From NCBI GenBank assembly GCA_029254215.1, contig JAQWYA010000116.1, forward strand, positions 1 to 35,045: a DNA stretch of 35,045 bases, written 5' to 3'. Positions 23,852-32,512 of this stretch are shown one piece after another. The DNA is from Pseudorhodobacter sp. (lineage in GTDB: Bacteria > Pseudomonadota > Alphaproteobacteria > Rhodobacterales > Rhodobacteraceae). The notes beneath the pieces are model-generated. The model was not told where the DNA came from. It did no database searches and worked only from the letters and a program-made list of their open reading frames with translations. The position numbers and the translations under genes were made by a program. Each line of letters begins with the position of its first letter. Position 1 is the first letter of the stretch.

Positions 23852-24547
23852 ATGATCGACGGGGTGATTTTCGACAAAGACGGCACGTTGTTCGATTTTC
23901 GCAAAAGCTGGGGGGCTTGGTCTGTCCGACTTCTGGACAGTCTGGCGCGAGATGAGGCCCATGCAGAGGCCTTGGCGCAGGCGATCGGCTATGACCGCGC
24001 ATCGCAGGATTTCTTGCCCCACAGCCCGGTGATCGCCGCCACGGCACTTGAGATTGCGGCGGAGTTGGTGCCATTTTTACCTGAGCTTTCTCAAGAGGAT
24101 ATCGCTGAACGGATGAATGCGATGGCCCATTCGGCGCGCATGGAGGAAGTGATCCCGCTGCGCCCGGCCTTGCTTGCTTTGCGGGAAATCGGCCTGCGGA
24201 TCGGGCTTGCGACAAATGATACCGAGGCCCCCGCCAAGGCCCATCTGGCGGCGCATGATATTGTGGATATGTTCGATTTTGTCGCGGGTTGCGACTCTGG
24301 CCATGGTGCGAAACCCGCGCCGGGGATGCTTTTGGCCTTCGCAAACCAGCACGGGCTGACGCCAGCGCGCGTGGTCATGGTCGGTGACAGTCGTCATGAT
24401 CTGATCGCCGGGCGGGCAGCCGGGATGCAGACGATTGCCGTGCTTACGGGGATCGCCACTTCAGAGGAGCTTGCGCCGCATGCCGATGCCGTCTTGCCGG
24501 ATATTGGCGCATTGAAGGCATGGATCCTGGCCCGGCGCGCCACCTAA
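23852..24547 (+). CDS. HAD-family phosphatase (phosphoglycolate phosphatase-like)
   Basis: A 231-residue haloacid dehalogenase-type hydrolase. Motif I is FDKDGTLFDF (nucleophile Asp8 and general acid Asp10), motif II ATNDTE, motif III has Lys in GAKPAPGML, and motif IV is VMVGDSRHDLIAG. The helical cap between motifs I and II is of the C1 type. It probably hydrolyses a small phosphorylated metabolite; phosphoglycolate phosphatase is the usual label, but the substrate is not proven. The ATG has GAGGA 6-8 nt upstream. The MttB-family gene follows 114 nt downstream. Confidence 0.92.
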   Translation: MIDGVIFDKDGTLFDFRKSWGAWSVRLLDSLARDEAHAEALAQAIGYDRASQDFLPHSPVIAATALEIAAELVPFLPELSQEDIAERMNAMAHSARMEEVIPLRPALLALREIGLRIGLATNDTEAPAKAHLAAHDIVDMFDFVAGCDSGHGAKPAPGMLLAFANQHGLTPARVVMVGDSRHDLIAGRAAGMQTIAVLTGIATSEELAPHADAVLPDIGALKAWILARRAT

Positions 24548-24661
24548 GCGAGGCTTGTTCTGAAAACGACATGTTTGCGTCGGGTTCCGAGTTCTCATTC
24601 CCTGCGCCATTGCGGCATCTTGAACACGAACGAGATGGCCCAAGGCAAAGGGAATGCAAAG

Positions 24662-26218
24662 ATGACCGAGGATCAGGGGCGGCGTCGCCGCGCAGGTGGC
24701 CGGGCGGGCAATAAAACTCGCGCCGGAAGTGCTGCTGTCGATCAGATGCCTTGGCGCATTCCGGTAAACCCCGATCGCCCGGTCGAACCGTTGAACGAGG
24801 ACGGTGTTGAGGCCATCCACCGCGGCGCGATGCGGATCCTCAAGGAAATCGGGATTGAGTTTCTGAACCCCGATGCGGTCGCGATCCTCAAACAGGCGGG
24901 GTGCATCGTTGATGGCACCAATGTCCGCATGGACGAGGCCTTTGTCATGGAAATGCTGGCCACCGCGCCAGAGAGTTTCACCATCACGCCGCGCAACCCG
25001 GACCGAGAGCTGGTGATCGGCGGCAAACATATGGTGTTTGTCAATGTCTCGTCCCCGCCCAACGCCTGGGATCTGGAGCGGGGCAAGCGGTCGGGTGATT
25101 TTGAGACCTTCCGCGAATTCATGAAGCTGACGCAATACTTCAACTGCATTCACATCGCTGGCGGCTATCCTGTTGAACCGATTGATATTCATCCCAGCGT
25201 TCGTCACCTTGATTGCCTGTTTGAGAAGCTGACGCTGACGGATAAAGTCGTGCACGCCTATTCCCTGGGCGCTGAACGGGTCGAGGATGTGATGGAGATG
25301 ACGCGCCTTGCGGGCGGCCTGACCCATGCCGAGTTCGATGCAAAGCCGCGGATGTACACCAATATCAACTCGGTCAGCCCCTTGAAGCATGATTTCCCGA
25401 TGCTGGATGGTGCGATGCGCCTCGCCAAGCGTGGCCAGCCTGTGGTGGTGACACCCTTTACCCTTGCCGGGGCGATGGCCCCGGTGACAATGGCGGGGGC
25501 CGTGGCGCTGAGCATTGCCGAGGCTTTGGCAGCGATTGCGCTTTTGCAATATATCAATCCGGGCTGTCCGGTTGCGATCGGGACCTTCACCTCCAACGTC
25601 GATATGAAATCCGGTGCGCCCGCCTTCGGGACACCGGAATACATGCGCGCCACTCAGATGACCGGGCAGATGGCGCGGCGCTACAAGTTGCCGCTGCGCT
25701 CATCGGGGGTTTGCGCGGCCAATATCCCGGACGGGCAGGCGATGTGGGAAACCTCCAACAGCCTGTGGGCGGCAGTCCAGTCCGGCACGAACATGGTTTA
25801 TCATGCGGCGGGCTGGCTGGAGGGGGGGCTGATCGCCTCGCCCGAAAAGTTCATCATGGATTGCGAAGTCCTGCAGATGATCCAGCGCTATTTTGAAGAA
25901 CAGACCTTCGCCACGACCGAAGAGGATATCGCTTTTGAGGCCATCAAAGAGGTGGGCGCGGGTGGACATTACTTTGGCTGCCAACACACGCAGGACCGCT
26001 ATCAATCGGCATTCTACGCGCCGATGGTGTCGGATTGGCGCAACTATGAGGCTTGGCAGCAGGATGGCTCTGTCTGGACGCCAGAGCGCGCGCACCGGAT
26101 CTACAAACAGATCCTTGCGGAATTCGAAGCGCCTGAGATGAATGGCGATGACCATGAGGCGCTGAGCCGTTTTGTCGCCCAACGCAAGCAGGAAGGCGGC
26201 GCCCCGACAGATTTCTGA
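24662..26218 (+). CDS. Trimethylamine methyltransferase (MttB)-family protein without pyrrolysine
   Basis: A 518-residue member of the MttB superfamily, TIM-barrel corrinoid-dependent methyltransferases. The N-terminus is basic (GRRRRAGGRAG), then DQMPWRIPVNPDRPVEPLNE and EAIHRGAMRILKEIGIEFL, typical of the alphaproteobacterial branch. No in-frame UAG interrupts the gene, so it is a non-Pyl homologue. Non-Pyl members include glycine betaine methyltransferase (MtgB) and relatives acting on other quaternary amines. No corrinoid protein gene is seen beside it, so its substrate and partner are unknown. Start 24662 is preceded by AAAGGGAA; 24635 is an alternative. Confidence 0.88.
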   Translation: MTEDQGRRRRAGGRAGNKTRAGSAAVDQMPWRIPVNPDRPVEPLNEDGVEAIHRGAMRILKEIGIEFLNPDAVAILKQAGCIVDGTNVRMDEAFVMEMLATAPESFTITPRNPDRELVIGGKHMVFVNVSSPPNAWDLERGKRSGDFETFREFMKLTQYFNCIHIAGGYPVEPIDIHPSVRHLDCLFEKLTLTDKVVHAYSLGAERVEDVMEMTRLAGGLTHAEFDAKPRMYTNINSVSPLKHDFPMLDGAMRLAKRGQPVVVTPFTLAGAMAPVTMAGAVALSIAEALAAIALLQYINPGCPVAIGTFTSNVDMKSGAPAFGTPEYMRATQMTGQMARRYKLPLRSSGVCAANIPDGQAMWETSNSLWAAVQSGTNMVYHAAGWLEGGLIASPEKFIMDCEVLQMIQRYFEEQTFATTEEDIAFEAIKEVGAGGHYFGCQHTQDRYQSAFYAPMVSDWRNYEAWQQDGSVWTPERAHRIYKQILAEFEAPEMNGDDHEALSRFVAQRKQEGGAPTDF

Positions 26219-26221
26219 CGG

Positions 26222-26255
26222 GGTACCAGTGGGTTAACGGGATACCAGTAGGTTA
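26222..26255. repeat. Short imperfect tandem repeat at the kdsB 3' end
   Basis: The stretch ggtaccagtgggtta (26222-26236) recurs as gataccagtaggtta (26241-26255), 15-nt units with 13 identities, 19 nt apart. The second copy includes the kdsB stop. A small tandem duplication is the simplest reading. Confidence 0.5.
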
Positions 26256-27044
26256 TTCGCCCATTTCGGCCAGCGCCGCTTCAATCCGGGACACGTCGAT
26301 GGGGTTGTTCAATTCCCAGAACACGCGGCCTTTTGCCTCGACTTCAACGCAGGTCATGGGCGTCCCGTTTTCCAAAAACCGCAACTGCTCCAACCCCTCG
26401 TTGCGCTCCAGCACGCCCATCGGCCAGCCCTGATAGGCCGCAAGCGCCTGCGGGCGATAGGCATAGACGCCGACATGATGAAAGACCGGGATCGGATCTT
26501 GCACGCCGTCCGGGGTGAAAGGGATCACCTCTTTCGAGAAATACAGCGCGCGCATGGTGGCATCAAAGACAGCCGTTGTGCCGCCAACGCGGCCTTCGCG
26601 ACGGTCTGCGCGCAGGTTTTCAACCGTCTGCGCGTCACAGCGGATCACCGGAGTGGCAGTTTGCGCGGCTGGATCGGCGGCCATCGCGGCGATCAGCGCC
26701 TCGACAAACCACGGTGGGGTCAGGGGCGCGTCGCCTTGCAGGTTGACGATCAGATCCGCCTCCAGCCCGGAGCGGGCCAGCGCATCGGCGCAGCGCATGG
26801 TGCCGTTTTCGCAGGTCTCAGAGGTCATGATGACCGAGGCCCCAAATGCTTCGGCGGCAACGCGGATGCGGTCGTCATCGGTGGCGACGTGAACCTCGGC
26901 CACGCCTTTCACGGCCATCGCGGCCTCCCAGCTCCGCTGGATCAGCGATTTCACGCGCCCGTCAGAACTGCGCAGCCCGACCAGAGGCTTGCCCGGATAG
27001 CGGGTCGAGGCATAGCGCGCGGGGATCAGGATGGTGGTTTTCAT
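26253..27044 (-). CDS. kdsB: 3-deoxy-manno-octulosonate cytidylyltransferase
   Basis: A 263-residue CMP-KDO synthetase, which activates KDO with CTP for lipopolysaccharide core synthesis. The N-terminal motif is IPARYASTRYPGKPL, with VATDDDRI, then SETCENGTMRCADA, NLQGDAPLTPP and HHVGVYAYRPQALAAY. The ATG at 27044 has AAGG upstream. It lies 11 nt after kdsD in the same operon, so two KDO steps are co-expressed. Its stop codon is inside a small tandem repeat. Confidence 0.94.
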   Translation of the reverse strand: MKTTILIPARYASTRYPGKPLVGLRSSDGRVKSLIQRSWEAAMAVKGVAEVHVATDDDRIRVAAEAFGASVIMTSETCENGTMRCADALARSGLEADLIVNLQGDAPLTPPWFVEALIAAMAADPAAQTATPVIRCDAQTVENLRADRREGRVGGTTAVFDATMRALYFSKEVIPFTPDGVQDPIPVFHHVGVYAYRPQALAAYQGWPMGVLERNEGLEQLRFLENGTPMTCVEVEAKGRVFWELNNPIDVSRIEAALAEMGE

Positions 27045-27055
27045 CTCGGAGACCT

Positions 27056-28033
27056 TTATTGAACGCCTGCGCGCAGGCAATCATGGATATGCAGGATGCC
27101 AAGCGGCCGGTTTTCGGGATCGACGACGAACAGAAAGGTGATCTTGCGGCTGTTCATCAGGGCCATCGCCTCTACGGCCAGCATCGTGGCTGGGGCGGTC
27201 AGCGGGGATTTTGTGGCCACTTCTATGGCGGTGCGGTCCATCAACCCGGCCATGTTGCGCCGCAGGTCGCCATCGGTGATTACGCCCAGCAAGACGCCGT
27301 TTTCGACGACACCCGCGGTTCCGAACCCTTTTTGGGTCATGGTCAAAAGGGTTTCGGCCATGGAGGTTTGCGGTGCGACCAGCGGCAAATCCTCACCGCC
27401 GCGCATCAATTGCGCCACGCGCGCCAGCCTTGCGCCAAGCCGTCCCCCCGGATGGAAGGTGCGGAAATGCTCTGGCTCAAAGCCGCGCCGCTCCATCAAC
27501 GCGACGGCAAGGGCATCGCCGAGGGCAAGCGCCATCGTGGTCGAGGTTGTCGGCGCAAGGCCCATGTAGCAAGCCTCGGGGGCGGCGGGCAAAACCAGCG
27601 CGATATCAGCGGCCTGTGCCAAAGTGCTGCCGGGCCTGCCGCAGATCGCAATCAGCGGGATCGAGAACCGCCGCGTATGGGCGATCAGATCCCCCAACTC
27701 GGTTGTCTCGCCCGAATTTGACAGGGCGATCACGATATCGCTGGTGGTAATGGTGCCCAGATCGCCGTGGCTCGCCTCGGCAGGATGGACGAAATACGCA
27801 GGGCTGCCGGTCGAGGAAAAGGTCGCCGCGATCTTGCGGGCGATATGGCCCGATTTGCCGATCCCCGACAGGATTACCCGACCTTTGGCGCTGATGATCC
27901 GCTCAATCGCGGCGACAAAGCCGTCGGGAAGCGTCTGGGCCATGGCCAAAAGGGCGTCGCCTTCAATCGTCAGAACGCGGCGCGCGGTCTTTTGGATGGT
28001 GGCGGTATGATCGGTCTTCGGATCGCTTTGCAT
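27056..28033 (-). CDS. kdsD: D-arabinose-5-phosphate isomerase (KpsF/KdsD)
   Basis: A 325-residue enzyme that makes arabinose-5-phosphate, the KDO precursor. It has an N-terminal SIS domain (VILSGIGKSGHIARKIAATFSS, HPAEASHGDLG, ALSNSGETTEL; ends about 53-110) and two CBS domains at the C-terminus (LVAPQTSMAETLLTMTQKGFG and ATMLAVEAMALMNSRKITFLFV, given by their ends). The ATG at 28033 has AGGA 6 nt upstream. kdsB follows after 11 nt. Confidence 0.95.
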   Translation of the reverse strand: MQSDPKTDHTATIQKTARRVLTIEGDALLAMAQTLPDGFVAAIERIISAKGRVILSGIGKSGHIARKIAATFSSTGSPAYFVHPAEASHGDLGTITTSDIVIALSNSGETTELGDLIAHTRRFSIPLIAICGRPGSTLAQAADIALVLPAAPEACYMGLAPTTSTTMALALGDALAVALMERRGFEPEHFRTFHPGGRLGARLARVAQLMRGGEDLPLVAPQTSMAETLLTMTQKGFGTAGVVENGVLLGVITDGDLRRNMAGLMDRTAIEVATKSPLTAPATMLAVEAMALMNSRKITFLFVVDPENRPLGILHIHDCLRAGVQ

Positions 28034-28212
28034 TGGGGTCCTATCGGCAAGGCGGGGCTTGGCGGGTCATATCGCGGAACGAGCGCGACGGAAAGGTTTA
28101 ACGCTGCTCCGGCTTGACCTGCGCAGCCAAAGCGCGGAGGGATAGGCGACCGGGCCCCTTTTTGCCCCCCTGGTCCGCCACGGTGCTTTGCCGGGGCCTG
28201 AAAGTCAGATCG

Positions 28213-29148
28213 ATGCGCCCTGCGTCCCTATCCGTTTCAAAACCCGCGTCCCTTTCGGAAGCAAAACCGGCGCTTGCCGTTGGGTGGATGCTGTGTTCCG
28301 GCCTTGCCTTCGTGGCGGTCACGGGGATCGTGCGCTATCTGGGAACGGATTTGCCCGCCGCGCAATCGGCATTCTTGCGGTTCGGATGGGGCGTTCTGTT
28401 TCTGGCCCCCGCCCTTTTCGCAACCCTTCGGGCCGGGATCGAGCCTGCCCTTTGGCGGCTATTGCTAGGGCGCGGCGCGATTCACACCTTGGCCGTGACC
28501 TGCTGGTTTTTCGCGATGGCGCGCATTCCGGTGGCCGAGGTGACGGCCATCGGCTTTTTGAACCCGGTGCTTGTAACCCTGGGGGCGGCGTTCCTTTTTG
28601 GAGAGAAGCTGGCCCTCCGGCGCATCGCGGCTGTGGTGCTGGCGGTTTGCGGTGCGTTGATCGTGCTGCGTCCCGGCCTGCGCGACCTTTCCTCCGGCCA
28701 TTTGGCACAGATTGCGGCAGCCTTTTTCTTTGCGGGCTCCTACCTCTTTGCAAAGCGCTTGTCCCGAGACATGGGGGCAGGGGCCGTCGTGGCGCTGTTG
28801 TCGCTTTTGGTGACGCTGGGTCTGGCCCCGGTTGCGGCCTTTGTCTGGGTGCCGGTGACGGCCCATCAACTGGCGCTGCTGGCGGGGGTGGCGGGCTTTG
28901 CCACGCTTGGGCATTACTGCATGACGCGCGCCTTTGCGGCGGCTCCGATGGCCGTGACCCAGCCGGTGGTGTTTTTGCAACTGGTCTGGGCCACGCTGCT
29001 GGGGGCCTTGGTCTTTGGCGAAGGGGTCGATCTTTTTGTGCTGCTGGGCGGTGCGGTTATCATCGGGTCGGTCAGCTACATCACGTGGCGCGAATCCGTT
29101 CTCAAGCGTCGTCGCCAGACGCCGCCTCCCGAGGCCACGCATCTGTAG
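28213..29148 (+). CDS. EamA/DMT-family transporter
   Basis: A 311-residue membrane protein with ten hydrophobic segments in two five-helix repeats (EamA domains). The first repeat runs from about residue 24 to 155, the second from about 165 to 295. Motifs WGVLFLAPALF, VAEVTAIGFLNPVLVTLGAAFLFGE (first repeat end) and VTQPVVFLQLVWATLLGALVFGE (second) are typical. It is an inner-membrane exporter of an unknown metabolite. The start is not certain: ATG 28213 has only a weak GAAAG site. It is divergent from kdsD. Confidence 0.85.
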   Translation: MRPASLSVSKPASLSEAKPALAVGWMLCSGLAFVAVTGIVRYLGTDLPAAQSAFLRFGWGVLFLAPALFATLRAGIEPALWRLLLGRGAIHTLAVTCWFFAMARIPVAEVTAIGFLNPVLVTLGAAFLFGEKLALRRIAAVVLAVCGALIVLRPGLRDLSSGHLAQIAAAFFFAGSYLFAKRLSRDMGAGAVVALLSLLVTLGLAPVAAFVWVPVTAHQLALLAGVAGFATLGHYCMTRAFAAAPMAVTQPVVFLQLVWATLLGALVFGEGVDLFVLLGGAVIIGSVSYITWRESVLKRRRQTPPPEATHL

Positions 29149-29331
29149 CGCTTCTGCTTGTTGTCACGAAAGTGCAAGAATTGTGGCAACTTTAAGGCGA
29201 TGCGACCAATGTGCAACACAAGTCCATGGGCCCGGTTCATTGTTTAAACTGAGAGGGTTGCGGGGCTGGATTAATCCCAAGCGGCGGATGTACGGTAAAA
29301 GCTGTTCAAAACAGACTTGTTGGAAAATGAC

Positions 29332-30246
29332 ATGCTGAAAGCTTTGGCAGCGGCCTTGATCGCGGCTCTTCTGGTGCCCACGACCACCTATGCGCAAGAG
29401 CGAGTGACCCTGGGGTTCGGTCGGCTGTTCAGCAATGACGGCATTGGCGACGGCGATGATCGTTGGCGCACGGGGTCTTACACGGTGAGCCTGCTGCGCG
29501 GCCAGCGCTGGTCGGGAACCGCCCCTGACCAGTTCGGAGAGTTGCTTGAGTTTCGGCTTGGGGCCGAAACCATTGCCCCGGCCAATCTGCTTGTTCCGGC
29601 AGCCAATGACCGGCGCTATGCCGGTATTCTGACGCTGGGGGTCAATACGCATTTCGCACTAGCGGGGGGCGAGGCCCGCCTTGGCGCGGCTTTGGCGGTG
29701 CTTGGCCCGCAATCCGGGATCGGCTCTTTGCAGAAATCTTTGCATTCTCTCTTGGGCCAGACCAACCCAAAGGCCAGCTTGGATGAGCAGCTTGGAAACC
29801 AGCTTATCCCAACAGTTTCAGCAGAGTACGGGCGTGACTTCGCGCTTGGGGACCGGGCGCGGTTGCGCCCCTTTGCCGAAGCCCAGGCCGGGATCGAGAC
29901 CTTCGTTCGCGTGGGCGGCGATCTGACGGTGGGCATGTTTGGCGCGGGTGCCTTGATGCTGCGCGATACCACGACGGGCCAACGCTATGTCGGGATCAGG
30001 TCGGTCAGCGGCCCTGCGGTCAGTTTCACGATGGGGGCGGATGTGGCACGGGTGTTTGACACGGAGTTGTTGCCAAAGGGTGGTCAGGTAGAGGCCTCTG
30101 ATACGCGGACGCGTCTGCGCGCGGGTCTGCACTGGAAGGGCGAAACCTCGGAAGTGTTTTACGGCGTCACGCGTCTGGGCAAAGAGTTTGAGACCCAGCC
30201 AGAGGCGCAATACCTTGGCAGCCTGAACCTGAGCATTCGCTTCTAA
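29332..30246 (+). CDS. LpxR-family outer-membrane lipid A 3'-O-deacylase
   Basis: A 304-residue protein with a signal peptide (cut near TTYA-QE, about 21). The mature part follows the LpxR (DUF2219) pattern: the catalytic-region FSNDGIGDGDDR with Asn35 and Asp36, and LGPQSGIGSLQKSLHSLLG with His138, the probable catalytic His. It ends in an amphipathic strand with a terminal Phe (LSIRF), as outer-membrane barrels do. It would remove acyl chains from lipid A. The start ATG 29332 has a weak GGAA site. A kdsD-kdsB operon lies about 1.3 kb upstream on the other strand. Confidence 0.8.
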   Translation: MLKALAAALIAALLVPTTTYAQERVTLGFGRLFSNDGIGDGDDRWRTGSYTVSLLRGQRWSGTAPDQFGELLEFRLGAETIAPANLLVPAANDRRYAGILTLGVNTHFALAGGEARLGAALAVLGPQSGIGSLQKSLHSLLGQTNPKASLDEQLGNQLIPTVSAEYGRDFALGDRARLRPFAEAQAGIETFVRVGGDLTVGMFGAGALMLRDTTTGQRYVGIRSVSGPAVSFTMGADVARVFDTELLPKGGQVEASDTRTRLRAGLHWKGETSEVFYGVTRLGKEFETQPEAQYLGSLNLSIRF

Positions 30247-30360
30247 CACGTTGTTTTAAAGAACTGTTGCGCGAATGTCATAGCCGCGCCGGGCGTAGCC
30301 TGCTACATGTAGTTGCATAATGGCGATCAACGCCAAGAAAACGAGCAGGTAAATCAGGCA

Positions 30361-31437
30361 ATGATAACGGGCTTTGGGGGCACGTTCGTCATCTCTTGGT
30401 CACAAACCGAAACAGATGGCCTGAAGGCCGCACCATTGGATGTTATCGCTGTCGGCGCGTCTTGGCGCTGGACGGGGGAGCCGGTGCGCGTCGATGGGGC
30501 ACAGGGTTTGCTGACATTGCAGGGTGCAGAAGGGGTTGCGGACATACGGAAGCGGGCGGCGCGCATGGTGCGTCGTTTGATTGGGGCAGCTTTACTGCCG
30601 GGCGGCGCGCCATTGGCGGAAGACCCCGGCGACGACGATCTGGACTGCGCGGACCAAAGCTTCATGGTCACAGATGGTCAGCACAGCTATATGGCGACCG
30701 TGATTGAGGTGCCGGACACCGGCTCTCGGCTTGTCATGTTTCTCGACAAGATGCCGCCATCGGATCGCGATCTGTGGATTGTGCGGCATATGATTGACCC
30801 TGCGCTGCAACCTTTTGGGGCGAGGGCCTCGGGCGGCGTGATCTGCTTTGTTCCGGGCACGAAGATTGCCACGGCAACGGGCAACCGCCTTATTGAGGAT
30901 CTGCGCCCCGGTGACTGGATTCAAACCAAGGACAATGGTCAGCAGCAGGTGCTTTGGTCCGGCCGCAAGCGGATGTCGGGTGCGCGGCTCCATGTCATGC
31001 AGCATTTGCGCCCCATTCGGTTCCGCGCCGGAGCTTTGGGCATCGGTCGCCCGGAAGAGGATCTGATCGTCTCTCCGCAGCACAGAATGATCCTGCGTGG
31101 CCCGGCGTCGCGGGCGCTGTTCAACGCGGATGAGGTATTGGTCGCTGCAGAAGATCTGATCAATGATCATTCGATCTGCGTCGATTATCATCTGCGCGAG
31201 GTCACCTATATTCACATCCTACTGGAACGGCATCAGATCATCTGGGCCAATGGGCTGGAAACCGAGAGCTTCCACCCCTCCAACACGGCGCTTGAGGCTG
31301 TGGCCGAGGATCATAAAGCGGGCTTGCTGGAGGTTCTTCCGGCCCTGCGCGACAATCCAGACGCTTACGGCGACTACGCCCGCCGCAACCTCTCTCGGTC
31401 AGAGGCCGCGATTCTGCGGCATGATCTGGCTGCGTAA
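30361..31437 (+). CDS. Hint-domain (intein/hedgehog-like) protein
   Basis: A 358-residue protein. The first 160 residues have no family I can name. The Hint domain begins at Cys162 in ICFVPGTKIATATG, followed by LIEDLRPGDWI and the block SPQHRMIL, then the late strand ESFHPSN. The nucleophile Cys and the block-B His are kept, so auto-processing at the Gly-Val-Ile/Cys junction is possible. Such Hint proteins are common in Rhodobacterales, with unknown role. The ATG 30361 is preferred to a TTG 16 codons earlier. Its stop is inside the first copy of a 23-bp direct repeat. Confidence 0.85.
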   Translation: MITGFGGTFVISWSQTETDGLKAAPLDVIAVGASWRWTGEPVRVDGAQGLLTLQGAEGVADIRKRAARMVRRLIGAALLPGGAPLAEDPGDDDLDCADQSFMVTDGQHSYMATVIEVPDTGSRLVMFLDKMPPSDRDLWIVRHMIDPALQPFGARASGGVICFVPGTKIATATGNRLIEDLRPGDWIQTKDNGQQQVLWSGRKRMSGARLHVMQHLRPIRFRAGALGIGRPEEDLIVSPQHRMILRGPASRALFNADEVLVAAEDLINDHSICVDYHLREVTYIHILLERHQIIWANGLETESFHPSNTALEAVAEDHKAGLLEVLPALRDNPDAYGDYARRNLSRSEAAILRHDLAA

Positions 31438-31481
31438 AGCGAAGCGGCACGCGGGATATGCGTAAAGCGAAGCGGCACGCG
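31431..31481. repeat. Perfect 23-bp direct repeat, 28-bp period
   Basis: Copies at 31431-31453 and 31459-31481 are identical (beginning TGCGTAAAGC, ending GCACGCG), 5 nt apart. The first copy spans the stop of the Hint-domain gene. Core AAGCGAAGCGGCACG is present in both. This looks like a recent tandem duplication or a small protein-binding array upstream of the rpsD promoter. Confidence 0.85.
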
Positions 31482-31498
31482 TTTCAGGCGTTAAGCGG

Positions 31499-31526
31499 TT
31501 GACACCCCTTCGGCGCGCTGTATAAG
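31499..31526 (+). promoter_or_regulatory. Sigma-70 promoter of rpsD
   Basis: TTGACA (31499-31504), 16-nt spacer, TATAAG (31521-31526), a strong housekeeping promoter match. Transcription would begin near 31533, about 160 nt before rpsD. Confidence 0.7.
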
Positions 31527-31535
31527 CCCGCCTGT

Positions 31536-31560
31536 CCCCGGATTTCGTCCGGGGCTTTTC
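31536..31560 (+). terminator. Terminator-like hairpin at the start of the rpsD leader
   Basis: CCCCGGA (31536-31542), loop TTTCG, TCCGGGG (31548-31554), then CTTTTC. It has the form of an intrinsic terminator, but lies only about 3 nt after the expected transcription start, so it may stabilise the 5' end or attenuate rpsD. Confidence 0.55.
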
Positions 31561-31695
31561 ATTGGTGTTGGTGGACCCGGCGACGGGAAACCTGTCACCC
31601 GCGATCCTTCGGGGTCAAGGGGAAGGACAACGCCCTTCCAATCCGGCCAAGCGGCCTTGCCGCAAAACCGGAAACGCAAACGAAGGAGATCAGCC

Positions 31696-32316
31696 GTGAC
31701 CAAACGCACGTCTGCCAAGTATAAAATTGACCGCCGTATGGGCGAAAACATCTGGGGCCGTCCGAAATCCCCGGTTAACAAGCGTGAATACGGCCCCGGC
31801 CAGCACGGTCAGCGCCGCAAGAACAAGCTGTCGGACTTCGGGACGCAGCTGCGCGCCAAGCAAAAGCTCAAGGGCTACTATGGCGACCTGACCGAAAAGC
31901 AGTTCCGCAAGATCTACGGTGAGGCCGAGCGCGTCAAGGGCGACACCGGCGAGAACCTGATTGGTCTGCTGGAGCGTCGTCTGGACGCCGTGATCTACCG
32001 CGCGAAATTCGTGCCGACCGTATTTGCGGCCCGTCAGTTCGTGAACCACGGCCACATCACCGTGAACGGCGCCCGCGTCAACATTGCGTCCTACCGCGTC
32101 AAGGAAGGCGATGTCATCGCGATCCGTGACCGCTCCAAGCAATTGGCGATCGTTCTGGAAGCCGTGGCTTTGGCAGAGCGTGACGTTCCGGACTATCTGG
32201 AAGTCGATCACTCCAAGATGACCGCGACTTTCGTACGCACCCCGACCTTGGGCGATGTGCCGTACCCGGTTCAGATGGAACCGAACCTCGTCGTCGAATA
32301 TTACGCAAAGAACTGA
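31696..32316 (+). CDS. rpsD: 30S ribosomal protein S4
   Basis: A 206-residue S4 protein of alphaproteobacterial length. N-terminal [23 protein letters not shown] (seen here by its ends), then [18 protein letters not shown], and the S4 RNA-binding motif [34 protein letters not shown] (about 90-125). S4 nucleates 30S assembly and can repress its own mRNA. The GTG start at 31696 follows AAGGAG. It is transcribed alone from its own promoter and ends in a terminator. Confidence 0.98.
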   Translation: MTKRTSAKYKIDRRMGENIWGRPKSPVNKREYGPGQHGQRRKNKLSDFGTQLRAKQKLKGYYGDLTEKQFRKIYGEAERVKGDTGENLIGLLERRLDAVIYRAKFVPTVFAARQFVNHGHITVNGARVNIASYRVKEGDVIAIRDRSKQLAIVLEAVALAERDVPDYLEVDHSKMTATFVRTPTLGDVPYPVQMEPNLVVEYYAKN

Positions 32317-32351
32317 TCCCTTTCGGGACAGAGCTTTGTGTTCAATCTGTC

Positions 32352-32382
32352 AAAAGGCCGTCGGGAGTTCCGGCGGCCTTTT
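32352..32382 (+). terminator. Rho-independent terminator of rpsD
   Basis: AAAAGGCCGTCGG (32352-32364) and CCGGCGGCCTTTT (32370-32382) form a 13-bp stem with one G-T pair and a 5-nt loop, ending in TTTT. It is 36 nt after the rpsD stop. Confidence 0.9.
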
Positions 32383-32512
32383 GCGTTGCGTTCCCCCCGT
32401 TGTCGGGGCCGGAGTGGTATTCGCGCCACCCTGCGGCAAGGTTTCGCAAAGATGACGCTGGTGCAACACTCGCTCTGCCGCTAGAACGCGGCCTGCAAGT
32501 TGGAGATGACCC

